Of a stretch of DNA of 64,000 bases, positions 25,622-33,875 are shown one piece after another. The notes below the pieces were generated by a model. The model was not told the origin of the DNA. It was given only the letters and a program-made list of their open reading frames with translations, and searched no databases. This DNA is from Bacillota bacterium (GTDB lineage Bacteria; Bacillota; Clostridia; Acetivibrionales; DSM-27016): contig JAEWDM010000040.1 of the NCBI GenBank assembly GCA_023390115.1, forward strand, positions 248,001 through 312,000, read 5' to 3'. The position numbers and the translations under genes were made by a program. Each line of letters opens with the position of its first letter. Position 1 is the first letter of the stretch.

Positions 25622-27226
25622 TTATTTTGCAAGTGTAATTGCAAATAAATGAATATTGCTGCAATCCGGCAATCGGATATAATCTAACTGCAGGCCAGGG
25701 TTTAAATTCAAAGCTCTGGCGTACAAATGCCCTTTAAGCATACTGCTTCTCAATATGCCTTCCCTGTCCTTTTCCGCGCACATTCCTTCCCAAACCACAG
25801 CCTCTCCAAAATGAGCTTCAGGGTAGCTCCAGTCTGTAAACTCCAGAGGAATATTAGAAACAGTGCCATCCAGATAACGGATTTCCAATAATTCAGAGTA
25901 GTGTCCCCACTCTGCACAGCCCATAAGCATAATGCATGAAAAGCAATCATTTTCTAAATTAATTTTTTGACCTGAACAGGAGATATTATCGTTTTTGCCG
26001 TCAACGGGCTGCGTAAACTTAAATCTCATCCCTTGAGAATCCCATATGGTGCCCGAGGGGAAGCCATGCGTCAAAAAAACCTGTCCTGTACATGTCAGGC
26101 TTGCCGCAGTATGCTTGTCTATATCACTGTAAAACCCCTCATTATTAAGAAACCCGGAAATATCTATAAACCTGTATTCCCGAAGTCTGTCCGTCTGAGC
26201 AATTATACTTGGGGAAGCAGCCGTTACCGGAGAGGACACAGCCCTGCCTTCAATAATATTTATCAAATCACCGCAAAGACTTTGTTCTATATCGGCAATA
26301 TTGCAAAGCTTAGCCGAAGCTGTTCCAATTTTACGAATAAAGCTGCTTTGGGGAATAAAATCCATTGTACCATTTAGTTTCTGCCGGTAAAGTGTTGCAG
26401 TAATCAGCCCCCATAGTGACAGCCACTGGTTGGACAGAAAAATAAAACGGTCCCTGCACTCTGAAAGTACATGAGCATTATGGTAATTAATTAAATAAGT
26501 AAAAAAATGAGAGAAAAAATACCGGCTGTGATATATATATTTTATTTTTTCACAAAGATTGCCGGTACCGTTGATTTCCAAAGCATAATTGTCAGGATTG
26601 GCAACGAGCTTTGAAAATTCCCGTATGGACTCGAAAGAATTATTTTCAAGCAGAGAGCTTGTGTTGCTCTTAATTACAGTACGCCAGTCTATATCATTTT
26701 TTTCATCATCCGCTATTGAAAAGGTTACACAGTCCTTATAGGCTTTTATGAATATGTCCTTTGGTATTATAGCGGGTTTTTTGAAATCATGTATGTCTAT
26801 ACAATATATACCTTCATTGTCATCGCTTATTCCTGTAACGAGACAGGGATAGTAAAAGCTCTCCCCTTGTCTGTTCTCAGGAGTCCAGGGGTAATATTTG
26901 TCATTAAAGTTTACTGCAATGGGAAAGCCCTTTTTAAGCTCCCGGTATGCTATGCTGATAATATCTTCAGTGCGCTCTGTTTGGATAAAGGTTAAGCGTA
27001 TACCGTGATATTGCTCTAAAAGAGAAGCATAGTCGTTGTATTCTATAAATATTCTGTCAAAAATGGCTGCTGAATTGTTGGGATTTACGGGCAACAGCTT
27101 GAAACTCCAAAACCGGGAAAAAATCATATGATACCGGCGTTTCAGCCAAATTGACACGGTAGCCAATAATGCTTCCTCACAAAACATTTCCTGAGCCTGC
27201 TCCAATTTTATATCTAAATATAACAT
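25622..27226 (-). CDS. stand-alone homologue of the NRPS C-terminal half (BtrH/C39-like plus beta-sandwich)
   Basis: This 534-residue protein aligns along its length with NRPS residues of about 866-1378. The N-terminal region matches the papain/C39-like part: C16 in MFCEEALLATVSIWLKR corresponds to NRPS C874, and D144 corresponds to D1001, but the catalytic His position (NRPS H983) is Y126. The C-terminal part repeats the beta-sandwich (DNISCSGQKINL, then GCAEWGHYSELL, EFTDW, and SNIHLFAITLAK at the end). That end pattern is common in carbohydrate-active enzymes. It has a good GGAGG site. With its His lost it may be a non-catalytic binding or scaffold partner rather than an acyltransferase. 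It is convergent with the cupin gene; the inverted repeat TTTATTTTGCAA/TTGCAAATAAA at 25621-25649 may end both transcripts. Confidence 0.7.
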   Translation of the reverse strand: MLYLDIKLEQAQEMFCEEALLATVSIWLKRRYHMIFSRFWSFKLLPVNPNNSAAIFDRIFIEYNDYASLLEQYHGIRLTFIQTERTEDIISIAYRELKKGFPIAVNFNDKYYPWTPENRQGESFYYPCLVTGISDDNEGIYCIDIHDFKKPAIIPKDIFIKAYKDCVTFSIADDEKNDIDWRTVIKSNTSSLLENNSFESIREFSKLVANPDNYALEINGTGNLCEKIKYIYHSRYFFSHFFTYLINYHNAHVLSECRDRFIFLSNQWLSLWGLITATLYRQKLNGTMDFIPQSSFIRKIGTASAKLCNIADIEQSLCGDLINIIEGRAVSSPVTAASPSIIAQTDRLREYRFIDISGFLNNEGFYSDIDKHTAASLTCTGQVFLTHGFPSGTIWDSQGMRFKFTQPVDGKNDNISCSGQKINLENDCFSCIMLMGCAEWGHYSELLEIRYLDGTVSNIPLEFTDWSYPEAHFGEAVVWEGMCAEKDREGILRSSMLKGHLYARALNLNPGLQLDYIRLPDCSNIHLFAITLAK

Positions 27227-27620
27227 ATGCGAACCTCCAATTATTTTTAAATGGAAGACTTAATTTTTAATGAATGGTAAATTACAAGAATTATATTAGC
27301 CTAAAATTAAAATGTGCGCAATATATATTTCAAAATATAATAAAAACTACCATAATAGTGCGACGGAAATATGACTTTTTCTAAAATTATAGTTCTCCTA
27401 CTATACAAATTAATGATATAATTATATAATAAAAAGTAATTCTATTAAATTTTTTACATTAAAGCCTATTATAGTCTCAAAGCAATACTTCCAATATAAA
27501 CAGCACTAAATAATTCGCATTTCCAAATAAACCAATTGGCCTTGTAAAGTTCCATATTATTAAGAATACCGGCTTCAATGTCTTTTATATAAATATAATT
27601 TTATAAGGAGGAAGATTACC
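27227..27620. other. AT-rich divergent intergenic region
   Basis: These 394 bases separate the minus-strand BtrH-like gene from the cellulase gene. They hold several TATAAT-like words in both directions but no pair with a convincing -35 that I can defend. No open frame, repeat or terminator was recognised. Confidence 0.6.
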
Positions 27621-29816
27621 ATGGAAAAAATAAAGGGCAAAGCATCATGCAAAAAATGGCTAAGGCCGGCTGCCATGCTGCTTGTAATTTCCTTATTACT
27701 GCCTTTGCTTGCTCCCGGGCCAAGAGTACAGGGGGCTGCTTCACCGCGTACAGGCGGGTCTTACTATAACTATGGGGAAGCCATGCAAAAAGCAATTCTT
27801 TTCTACAAGGCTAACCGTCTCGGTGACTTGCCTGACGATTACGTCCTGCCTTACCGCGGGGATGCCGCCATGACAGACGGACAGGATGTGGGCCTTGATT
27901 TGACCGGAGGCTGGGCCGACGCAGGCGACGGAATTAAGTTCACTCATCCCATGTCCTATGCCGCAGGCCAGCTGGGATGGGCTGTATATGAGTATCGCCG
28001 GGCATTTGAGAAGTCGGGGCAATTGGACGATATTCTTGATGAAATCAAATGGGCTACGGATTTTTTCATAAAAGCACATCCAAGCCCTGATGTATTGTAC
28101 TATATGTGCGGCTACGAGGAATCGGATCACTCGGTATGGGTACCCCATGAAATGCTTGACTATGTGACCGACAGGAAATCCTTCAAGGTAGACCCGTCAA
28201 CGCCGGGGTCGGATGTAGCGGGCCAGACTGCGGCCGCACTGGCTATTGCATCCATTATATTTGAGACTACGGATCCCGAATATGCCGAAACCTGTTTAAC
28301 TCATGCAAAGCAGCTTTTCAGTTTTGCCGATACATATAGGGGTAAAAATCCGCTCAAAAGCTTATATCCTTCGGGGGGATATACGGATGATCTGGCGTGG
28401 GGAGCTATCTGGCTTTATATAAAAACAGAGGATACCTATTACCTTGACAAGGCTAAGTCGGCCTTGCCTGTGACTTCTCTGGGGGGAGGCCACACGCATT
28501 GCTGGGATGATGTGAGCTACGGTGCGGCACTTAAGATAGCTCAGGTTACCCACGACAGCAGTTATGCCGCTATGGTTGAAAAAAACCTGGACATATGGAT
28601 GCCGGGCGGAGGCATACAGTATACTCCCGGAGGCCTGGCGTGGCTTTCACAATGGGGATCTCTGCGCTATGCGTCTACGGCAGCATTTTTGGCGTTCGTA
28701 TGGTCTGACGACAAAACGGTGGGGACTGCTTCTAAAAAAGAGGCCTATCACAATTTCGCCGAGAGGCAGATAAATTATGCCCTTGGAGACAATCCGCGGG
28801 AAGGAAGCTATGTAGTAGGCTTCGGTGAAAATTCGCCTGTTCATCCGCATCACAGGACTGCCCACGGTTCATGGGCAAGTATGCTGTCGGTGCCGTTGTT
28901 CCACCGCAATATACTTTACGGGGCATTGGTGGGAGGGCCCGGATCGAATGACAGCTGGAAGGATGATATCTCCGACTATACCTTAAATGAGGTGGCTACT
29001 GACTACAATGCGGGATTTGTAGGCGCTTTAGCCAAAATGTACGATATGTACGGGGGGGAGCCCCTTGAAAATTGGCCTCAGCCTGAGGATTTCAGAGCGA
29101 AGGAGGACAACCTGAATGAATATTTTGTGCGCGGCTGGATAATGTATGAGGGCTATGGGGCTTTGAATCTGATGCTTCAGATTAACAACCGTTCGGCCCA
29201 CCCCGCGGCAATGAAGGACAAGCTTTCCGCCCGTTATTATATGGACCTGTCCGAGCTGTTTGAGGCAGGGTATGGTGTGGAGGATGTGGAAATAACACTT
29301 GGCCAGAACGAGGGAGCAAAGCTTTACGGCCTGAAGCAGTACAAGGACAACATTTACTATTTTACTGTGGATTTTTCAGGCACCCGGATTATGCCCGCAG
29401 AATGGCAAATGTGTGAAAAGGATGCCAACGTATCGATAAGATATAAGCACAGCGATGTGGGTTCAAGCCTGAATGACTGGTCTTATCAGGGCTTAACGGG
29501 GCCGCCTGATTATGATGCCGTATCCTTTGCGGGAATGACTCCATACATACCCATATATGATGACGGTGTTCTTCTATGGGGTGAGGAACCTCCTTTGGGA
29601 GAGCCTGAGTTTATTTACGGAGATTTGAATGAGGACGGAAATGTTAATTCCATAGACTTTGCATTACTAAAAAGGGCGTTAATAGGAGAGCCTGCCGAAA
29701 ATACAAATATGCTGGCGGCTGACGTCAATGCTGACGGACAGGTAAACTCCATAGACTACGCTATTTTAAAAAGCTACCTAATGAATATAATTGATTCGCT
29801 TCCTTATCAGACATAA
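27621..29816 (+). CDS. cellulosomal endoglucanase: GH9, CBM3c, dockerin type I
   Basis: This 731-residue secreted enzyme hydrolyses beta-1,4-glucan. A signal peptide covers about residues 1-39 (KKW...hydrophobic...VQGA). The GH9 catalytic domain spans about 45-475, with the DAGD motif (GGWADAGDGIKF) supplying the base and Glu in NEVATDYNAGFVG near 455 the acid. A CBM3c-like module follows (about 495-655, VRGWIMYEGYGALNLMLQIN). The C-terminal dockerin has two Ca-binding repeats, GDLNEDGNVNSIDFALLKR near 667 and ADVNADGQVNSIDYAILKS near 700. The dockerin means attachment to a scaffoldin in a cellulosome. Site AAGGAGG precedes the ATG. No other cellulosome gene is nearby. Confidence 0.93.
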   Translation: MEKIKGKASCKKWLRPAAMLLVISLLLPLLAPGPRVQGAASPRTGGSYYNYGEAMQKAILFYKANRLGDLPDDYVLPYRGDAAMTDGQDVGLDLTGGWADAGDGIKFTHPMSYAAGQLGWAVYEYRRAFEKSGQLDDILDEIKWATDFFIKAHPSPDVLYYMCGYEESDHSVWVPHEMLDYVTDRKSFKVDPSTPGSDVAGQTAAALAIASIIFETTDPEYAETCLTHAKQLFSFADTYRGKNPLKSLYPSGGYTDDLAWGAIWLYIKTEDTYYLDKAKSALPVTSLGGGHTHCWDDVSYGAALKIAQVTHDSSYAAMVEKNLDIWMPGGGIQYTPGGLAWLSQWGSLRYASTAAFLAFVWSDDKTVGTASKKEAYHNFAERQINYALGDNPREGSYVVGFGENSPVHPHHRTAHGSWASMLSVPLFHRNILYGALVGGPGSNDSWKDDISDYTLNEVATDYNAGFVGALAKMYDMYGGEPLENWPQPEDFRAKEDNLNEYFVRGWIMYEGYGALNLMLQINNRSAHPAAMKDKLSARYYMDLSELFEAGYGVEDVEITLGQNEGAKLYGLKQYKDNIYYFTVDFSGTRIMPAEWQMCEKDANVSIRYKHSDVGSSLNDWSYQGLTGPPDYDAVSFAGMTPYIPIYDDGVLLWGEEPPLGEPEFIYGDLNEDGNVNSIDFALLKRALIGEPAENTNMLAADVNADGQVNSIDYAILKSYLMNIIDSLPYQT

Positions 29817-29880
29817 AATAATCACATATATTATTTAAAAGTATTTTTACCATGATATCATAAAAATAATATGGAAATAA

Positions 29881-29990
29881 CGGCAGGAAGCCCGGGGCTT
29901 AGCAATAAGGCTAAGTCCTATGGGCCTGCTTAGGAGGTGTGCCGGTATTCATCCCAAGAGAAAGGTGAGCATATATTTTTGTGAGGGCTG
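29881..29990 (+). ncRNA. structured intergenic element of unknown class
   Basis: Nested pairings are visible: CGGC (29881) with GCCG (29941-29944) as outer helix, GCAGG with CCTGC, GCCC (29890-29893) with GGGC (29922-29925), and GGGCTTAG (29895-29902) with CTAAGTCC (29911-29918). Base composition is far more GC-rich than its flanks. It may be a structured RNA, a leader or a remnant. It does not match a riboswitch I know, and strand is assumed. Confidence 0.4.
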
Positions 29991-30023
29991 CCAGAGTCTA
30001 TAGTCCAATATTAAATTATTATA

Positions 30024-30052
30024 TTGACATAAGGGAATATCTGTATTAAAAT
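30024..30052 (+). promoter_or_regulatory. strong sigma-A-type promoter upstream of locus 2
   Basis: TTGACA (30024-30029) and TAAAAT (30047-30052) are spaced 17 bases. Transcription would start near 30059 and meet the hairpin at 30105-30141 after about 46 bases. Confidence 0.65.
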
Positions 30053-30104
30053 TATAACAAATTAGATAGGAATACTTTTAAATGATTCGACCGGGGAAAC
30101 CGGA

Positions 30105-30141
30105 GGTCATATTTCATTGAAAAATGGAATATGGCCTTTTT
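30105..30141 (+). terminator. terminator-like hairpin: small RNA end or attenuator
   Basis: GGTCATATTTCATT (30105-30118) pairs with AATGGAATATGGCC (30123-30136) over 14 positions with a four-base loop, followed by TTTTT. Just upstream GACC...GGTC (30089-30108) can form a competing hairpin around GGGGAAACC. With the promoter at 30024 this gives an RNA of about 80 bases, either free-standing or a regulated leader of the genes from 30391. Confidence 0.65.
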
Positions 30142-30390
30142 AAGTTTATGCGACTTGAAAGCTGTGCTGATCTGTTTAGAATATAAATTTACAAACAGAA
30201 AACAGCCTTATAGATTTCTTAGATTGACCAGAATACTGGAGATAATGAATTATTATCAATTTGATTAATAAACCATGTCTCTTTTGTCTTCTATAAAAAT
30301 TTTATATTGGGGTTGTATTGAATTAATAGCTGCCTTTTCATAAGGCTGGTTTCCCGTTTGGCAGCATGCTTATGCAAAGGAGGTGATAAT

Positions 30391-31164
30391 TTGGACAATA
30401 AATTGATCGAGTATGTAAAAAAAGCAATAACAAAAGTTCTGGCAATCTCGCTGTTTTTATTTTTATGGGAGATAATACCGAGGCTAAGCCTGGTAGACAG
30501 GATGTATCTTCCCCCTTTTAGTGAAGTTATTGCCGCATTTATAAAGCTTGTATTTTCAGGCGATCTATTTATACATATAGGCTCAAGCCTTAAAAGATCT
30601 GTTACAGGGCTTTTTATTGCGGTAATAATAGCGATTCCTCTGGGGATTTTTATCGGCTGGTTTAAGAAATTTGAAAAAATCATAGATCCTCTCCTGCAGG
30701 TATTCAGAAATACTTCGACCCTGGCACTTTTTCCGGTGTTTATACTGGTATTCGGCCTGGGGGAACTGTCAAAGGTGGCTATAATTTTATGGGGAACGCT
30801 TTGGCCCACCCTTCTTAATACCATAAGCGGAGTCAAGAGTGTAGACCCCCTGCTTATTAAATCTGCAAAATCAATGGGAGCATCGAATTTTGTGCTTTTC
30901 CGCAAGGTAGTGCTTCCTGCCGCGGTACCGTCAATAATTACGGGATTCCGTCTTAGTGCGGCCACATCAATACTTGTACTTGTAGCCGCGGAAATGCTTG
31001 GAGCAAACTCCGGGCTTGGATTTCTCATATTTTATTCGGAACAGAAATATGATATTGCGGAAATGTACTCAGGGATCTTGATGATATCGGTTTTGGGGGT
31101 GATGATAAATTATTTGATTGTAGCGTTGGAAAGACGCCTTCTGGTATGGAAGGAGCAGGGTTAA
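30391..31164 (+). CDS. ABC importer permease of the TauC/SsuC/NrtB type
   Basis: This 257-residue permease has about six transmembrane segments and the ATPase-contact loop KSAKSMGASNFVLFRKVVLPAAVP. TTG 30391 is chosen as start because AAAGGAGGTG (30376-30385) is ideally placed; an in-frame TTG at 30358 has no site. The family imports sulfonates, taurine, nitrate, thiamine precursors and similar anions or heterocycles. The partner receptor is the next gene, but no ATPase gene is present in this locus. Linkage to D3K3 suggests an organosulfur ligand such as a sulfonate or thioether; this is inference. Confidence 0.86.
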   Translation: MDNKLIEYVKKAITKVLAISLFLFLWEIIPRLSLVDRMYLPPFSEVIAAFIKLVFSGDLFIHIGSSLKRSVTGLFIAVIIAIPLGIFIGWFKKFEKIIDPLLQVFRNTSTLALFPVFILVFGLGELSKVAIILWGTLWPTLLNTISGVKSVDPLLIKSAKSMGASNFVLFRKVVLPAAVPSIITGFRLSAATSILVLVAAEMLGANSGLGFLIFYSEQKYDIAEMYSGILMISVLGVMINYLIVALERRLLVWKEQG

Positions 31165-31205
31165 TTCCAAAGAAGATTGTAAAATTTAAAGGGGAGATTT
31201 TAGTT

Positions 31206-32225
31206 ATGTATAAAAAAACACTAATTCAAAAGGCTGTGCTGCTTACGTTGATTTGTTGCCTGGCCTTGGGGGCTTCAGGATGCGGCAGTAGAGATAAGGA
31301 AGCGGATGCCGGCGCGGAAAATACCGGCCAGCCGGAGTTTGATGTGGTAAGGCTGCCAAGCTCATCAAACCCTTTGACTGTAGATACTGTTGGCGTTGCT
31401 GAAAAACTGGGGTATTTCGAGGAGCAGAGGATTAAGGTGGAGCGCATCGGCATAGTGCCGTGGGCGCAGCTTATTCCCTCGCTTACATCCGATAAGCTTG
31501 ATTTTGGCAGCGGGCATATAAACCGTGTGATTGTGGCGGTTGCAGCAGGGGCAAGGATAAAGGCTGTGGCAGCCAATACGCTTACGACAAAGCAGAAGCC
31601 GCATATGACATTTATCTCCATGGAAAACAGCGGTATAAAATCTCCTCAGGATATTTTCGGCAAGAAAGTAGCCATTATGGCTTATGGAGGATGTAATGAA
31701 TATACTCCGTATGAATACCTTAAGAAAAACAATGTAAGCGAGCCGAAGGACAAATTTGAAATTGTTGTTGTACCTGCCGGAAAAGAAGAAGAGACTATGA
31801 GAAATGGAAGAGTTGATATCGCGGGAGTCCATGATGACCCGGCAAATGTTCTGGCCCGCGGAGGTGCTGAGATTATCTTTACCGATTATGATATATGGGG
31901 GGACGTAGGAGGGCAGGCCCCATTTTTTGCTTCGGAGGATTTTATAAACAGAAATCCCGATCTTGTGAGGCGCTTTGTTACCGTAATAGGCAAGGTAAAT
32001 AAATGGATTAATGAAAACCAGCAGGAGGCAGTAAAAATAAATTCTGAAATTTATAAGCTGGATGCTGAAAAAGTAAGAGCAAATTATTTTGTGGAGGATG
32101 CGGTCATAAAGGAGGAGACTGTGCAGCTGTGGATTGACATATTAAATGGATACAACGATTTAAAAAGAGGTGTGGAAGCGAGCGAGGTATATACAAACGA
32201 GTTTAATCCAAACTTTAAAAAATAG
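31206..32225 (+). CDS. ABC importer substrate-binding lipoprotein (SsuA/TauA/NMT1-like)
   Basis: This 339-residue receptor has a lipoprotein signal ending LGASGC (acylated Cys near residue 26). ATG 31206 follows AAGGGGAG; an ATG at 31146 lies inside the permease gene with no site. The mature protein has the NMT1/THI5-like fold (VGVAEKLGYFEEQRIKVE, then a DIAGVHDDPANVLARGGAE segment). It should deliver ligand to the permease encoded just before. Its family differs from the lipoprotein at 4904-5791, so the two nitrogenase-like loci probably take up different compounds. Confidence 0.83.
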   Translation: MYKKTLIQKAVLLTLICCLALGASGCGSRDKEADAGAENTGQPEFDVVRLPSSSNPLTVDTVGVAEKLGYFEEQRIKVERIGIVPWAQLIPSLTSDKLDFGSGHINRVIVAVAAGARIKAVAANTLTTKQKPHMTFISMENSGIKSPQDIFGKKVAIMAYGGCNEYTPYEYLKKNNVSEPKDKFEIVVVPAGKEEETMRNGRVDIAGVHDDPANVLARGGAEIIFTDYDIWGDVGGQAPFFASEDFINRNPDLVRRFVTVIGKVNKWINENQQEAVKINSEIYKLDAEKVRANYFVEDAVIKEETVQLWIDILNGYNDLKRGVEASEVYTNEFNPNFKK

Positions 32226-32300
32226 GCTTGCGGATAACGAACTGTAAAGTGTGTTTACTATAATTTATGAAAGGTTTAAACCGGAATAGGAGGAATTTTT

Positions 32301-33875
32301 ATGGGTTTGCTGGAGGATAAGGTTGTCCCGGGAAGGGAAGAGCGAATCAAGGCTACTATGGCATTTGGAGGCTCTGCCTGCAGCCTGGGAAAGGCAGACA
32401 AGGTTTGTCTGAGAAACCAGGAAAGAGCCTTTGCACAGGCGGGGCTGTGCCAGCTGCTTCCCACCTTGGGAATGCTTTCAACGCTGCCTGATGTCACAAT
32501 TATTGTTCATGGGGCTATAGGCTGTGCGTCTACAGGCTTTGGAGCCAATATAGGAAGCCGCTTGAGGCATGTGCAAATGGGAAGGACTGAGATCAAGGAT
32601 ACTATATGGATATCCACCAACCTGACTGAAAGTGAGGTAGTGCACGGCGGCGAGTCGAGGCTGGAGGAAACTATTTACGAGGTGAATGAAAAGCTGAAGC
32701 CAAAATCAATAGTTGTGCTGCAAACATGTGCTCCCTCTATAATAGGAGACGACCTTGCAAGCGTAATCGACAGGGTAAGGCAAAAGCTTGATGTACCTGT
32801 GCTTGCAGCGACCTGTGAGGGATTTAAGACAAAAATCTGGGCTACGGGATATGATGTTGCCTTTCACTCTATCGTACATGGATATATTGAGAATGACAAG
32901 GAGGGCCGCCCTGAGAGGAAAAAGGAAAGAAAGCAGGGGGAACGCCCTGTTGTAAATGTTATAAACCTTGCATCTGTGGGACTGACGGATGAGAAGGAAA
33001 TTGAAAGAATGCTGGGCGCAATAGGAATTGATGTGAATATCGGCCCTAATTTTGCTTCGAGGGAAAGCATAAGAAAAATGACACAGGCTGATTTGACCAT
33101 CAGCGTCTGCCCCACCCATGACGATTATTTTATTGATTACCTGTATAATGAGTTCGGTATTCCGTATATTCTAAGGGATATGCCGATAGGTCTTGAAAAT
33201 ACCAGGACATGGCTTATGGAGATCGCAGGCAAGCTCGGGCTGGAAAAGCAGGCTGAAAAGTTTATTCGCGAAGAAGCTTCAAAGGCTTTAAAGGCTGTTG
33301 AAAAGTTCAGTCCGTATTTAAACGGCAAAAAGGTATTTTTAAGTGCGGGCGAATTCCGTGCTCTTGTAACAGGTATGCTTATACAGGAGCTGGGTATGGA
33401 GGTAGTGGGCCTGAGAGCGTATCACCATGACCACTTTGGAGACGAATTTTATGGCAAATTAGTAAATGCTCAGAACGGTAAGGATTTTGTAGTGGATATA
33501 GCAAATTTTCAGCCCTTTGAGCTTACAAATCTTTTAAAAAGGATTAAACCTGATCTTTTTATAGGCCATATATCCGATAACCTGTCTGCGGCAAAGCTGG
33601 GATATCCTGCAGCTACTATATTCAGAGTGTTTGATTATTATATAGGCTATAGAGGATTTTACGAGGTTGCAAAAAAATTAACCAGAGTGCTGAAAAATTC
33701 AGCCTTTAACCGGAAATTGTCTGAGAATGTTTCTCTTCCCTACAAGCAGCAGTGGTACGAGGATGACCCGTTTAAATATATCAAAGCGCCGCCGGAAGAG
33801 GGCACGGTGGACGAAAGCGGCAAGATTTATAATTCTTTTGAGGTTGCATCGTTGAAAGGAGAGGCTTTAATATGA
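32301..33875 (+). CDS. nitrogenase-like component 1, NifD/NifE-type subunit (D3)
   Basis: This 524-residue protein has P-cluster-type C50 (FAQAGLCQLL), C75 (HGAIGCAS), C143 (LQTCAPSIIGDD) and the cofactor-type C270 (TISVCPTHDDYFIDYLY). The catalytic block reads CEGFKTKIWATGY, so Av alpha-Gln191 is Trp and alpha-His195 is Tyr. The alpha-His442 region is IFRVFDYYIGYRG without His. A charged insert (KEGRPERKKERKQGERP) lies near residue 200, and a C-terminal extension of about 25 residues follows the usual end. Its closest relative in the window is D2 (shared THDDY motif). The stop overlaps the start of K3 by 4 bases. It has AGGAGG before the ATG. Confidence 0.86.
   Translation: MGLLEDKVVPGREERIKATMAFGGSACSLGKADKVCLRNQERAFAQAGLCQLLPTLGMLSTLPDVTIIVHGAIGCASTGFGANIGSRLRHVQMGRTEIKDTIWISTNLTESEVVHGGESRLEETIYEVNEKLKPKSIVVLQTCAPSIIGDDLASVIDRVRQKLDVPVLAATCEGFKTKIWATGYDVAFHSIVHGYIENDKEGRPERKKERKQGERPVVNVINLASVGLTDEKEIERMLGAIGIDVNIGPNFASRESIRKMTQADLTISVCPTHDDYFIDYLYNEFGIPYILRDMPIGLENTRTWLMEIAGKLGLEKQAEKFIREEASKALKAVEKFSPYLNGKKVFLSAGEFRALVTGMLIQELGMEVVGLRAYHHDHFGDEFYGKLVNAQNGKDFVVDIANFQPFELTNLLKRIKPDLFIGHISDNLSAAKLGYPAATIFRVFDYYIGYRGFYEVAKKLTRVLKNSAFNRKLSENVSLPYKQQWYEDDPFKYIKAPPEEGTVDESGKIYNSFEVASLKGEALI

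Larger units (their letters stand above)
29817..30390. other. long intergenic region between cellulase and the second nitrogenase-like locus
   Basis: These 574 bases hold the structured element (29881-29990), a promoter (30024-30052), a terminator-like hairpin (30105-30141), and nearer the gene a GCTGCC/GGCAGC inverted repeat (30329-30334, 30360-30365). No credible open frame was found. Confidence 0.7.

Noticed and set aside
29881..29990. SAM, TPP, FMN, cobalamin or T-box riboswitch
   Set aside because: None of the conserved core words of these classes is present.
30291..31028. 245-codon minus-strand frame opposite the TauC-type permease
   Set aside because: The plus-strand gene has clear family motifs and an ideal ribosome site; the antisense frame has neither.
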